Source of the DNA: Nitrospirota bacterium
GTDB taxonomy: Bacteria; Nitrospirota; Nitrospiria; Nitrospirales; Nitrospiraceae
Direction: 5' to 3'
Assembly: GCA_016235225.1 (NCBI GenBank)
Contig: JACRLS010000310.1
Coordinates: 1,466 to 6,842, forward strand
Length of the DNA stretch: 5,377 nt
Part shown: positions 5,313 to 5,377 of the stretch, in pieces
How the letters are laid out: the number at the start of each line of letters is the position of its first letter
Position numbering within the stretch: position 1 is the stretch's first letter
Position numbers and translations under genes: made by a program
Notes under the pieces: model-generated
What the model saw: the letters and a program-made list of their open reading frames with translations, nothing else
The model's database searches: none
Told to the model about the DNA's origin: nothing

Positions 5313-5377
5313 GTGCGCAACCAGAGAGTCGGATCGTTCAAGAGGCAGAGGCTCATCCGAGTGTTCGTCACCCTCCT
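5313..5377 (+). CDS. Second cupredoxin-type exported protein, 3' partial (tandem duplicate)
   Basis: A GTG at 5313 opens a frame that runs off the window edge after 21 full codons. It is preceded by GAGGGAGGGG (5297-5306), the same 10-mer found before the first cupredoxin gene, at a spacing of 6 nt. The peptide begins with V/M-R-N-Q-R-V-G and then reads SFKRQRLIRVFVTLL, identical to residues 9-23 of the upstream cupredoxin and in the same frame. The first seven codons differ between the copies. The visible part is only the n-region and early core of a signal peptide, so cupredoxin identity of the mature protein is inferred from the duplication. The 24-bp gap to the previous stop suggests co-transcription. 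A gene fragment rather than a full copy cannot be excluded. Confidence 0.7.
   Translation, partial: MRNQRVGSFKRQRLIRVFVTL
5332..5377 (+). repeat. 46-bp direct repeat, copy 2 (truncated by the window edge)
   Basis: This is the second copy of the sequence at 4888-4933. The match is perfect up to the last base of the window, so the full repeat is at least 46 bp and probably continues beyond it. Confidence 0.95.

Noticed and set aside
1..5377. CRISPR arrays, tRNA or rRNA genes, insertion sequences
   Set aside because: I saw no regularly spaced repeats, no cloverleaf or rRNA-like segments and no transposase motifs on either strand.

Overview
This GC-rich window carries six genes, all on the + strand, plus a palindromic intergenic region. 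Nothing in it fixes the taxon. The combination of a Rossmann-domain histidine kinase, a Cyc2-like porin-cytochrome and periplasmic cupredoxins would suit a chemolithotroph of the Nitrospirota (Nitrospira-like) or a related Gram-negative phylum. That assignment is inference. The outer-membrane barrel protein and two Sec-type signal peptides do support a diderm cell.

Layout: (1) 1-1630 holds a two-component pair, the 3' part of a NarX/DesK-type (HisKA_3) histidine kinase whose visible N-terminus looks like a dinucleotide-binding fold, overlapping by 29 bp a NarL/FixJ-type response regulator. (2) 1631-1970 is a 340-bp intergenic stretch with a strong GC-rich palindrome just after the regulator and, close to the next gene, a leader able to fold into two mutually exclusive hairpins. 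(3) 1971-3088 holds an ArsI/CadI-type metalloenzyme followed 41 bp later by an ECF sigma factor of the SigZ type. (4) 3249-4748 encodes a secreted protein with one CxxCH heme site followed by a predicted beta-barrel, i.e. a Cyc2-like fused monoheme cytochrome-porin. (5) 4866-5288 encodes a small exported type-1 copper protein, and 5313 to the window edge is the start of a second copy that shares 46 identical bases in the same reading frame.

Working model: the cytochrome-porin would pass electrons across the outer membrane and the cupredoxins would carry them in the periplasm, giving a compact extracellular or metal-linked electron-transfer module. The neighbouring SigZ-type factor and the two-component pair are plausible regulators, but no operator or promoter in the window proves this. 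The ArsI-like enzyme suggests a link to arsenic or other thiol-reactive metals. The most notable points are the tandem cupredoxin duplication, the unusually long copper-binding loop, the pairing of arsI with a cysteine-bearing sigma factor that has no adjacent anti-sigma gene, and the G8/C8 tracts flanking the start of the cytochrome-porin gene.
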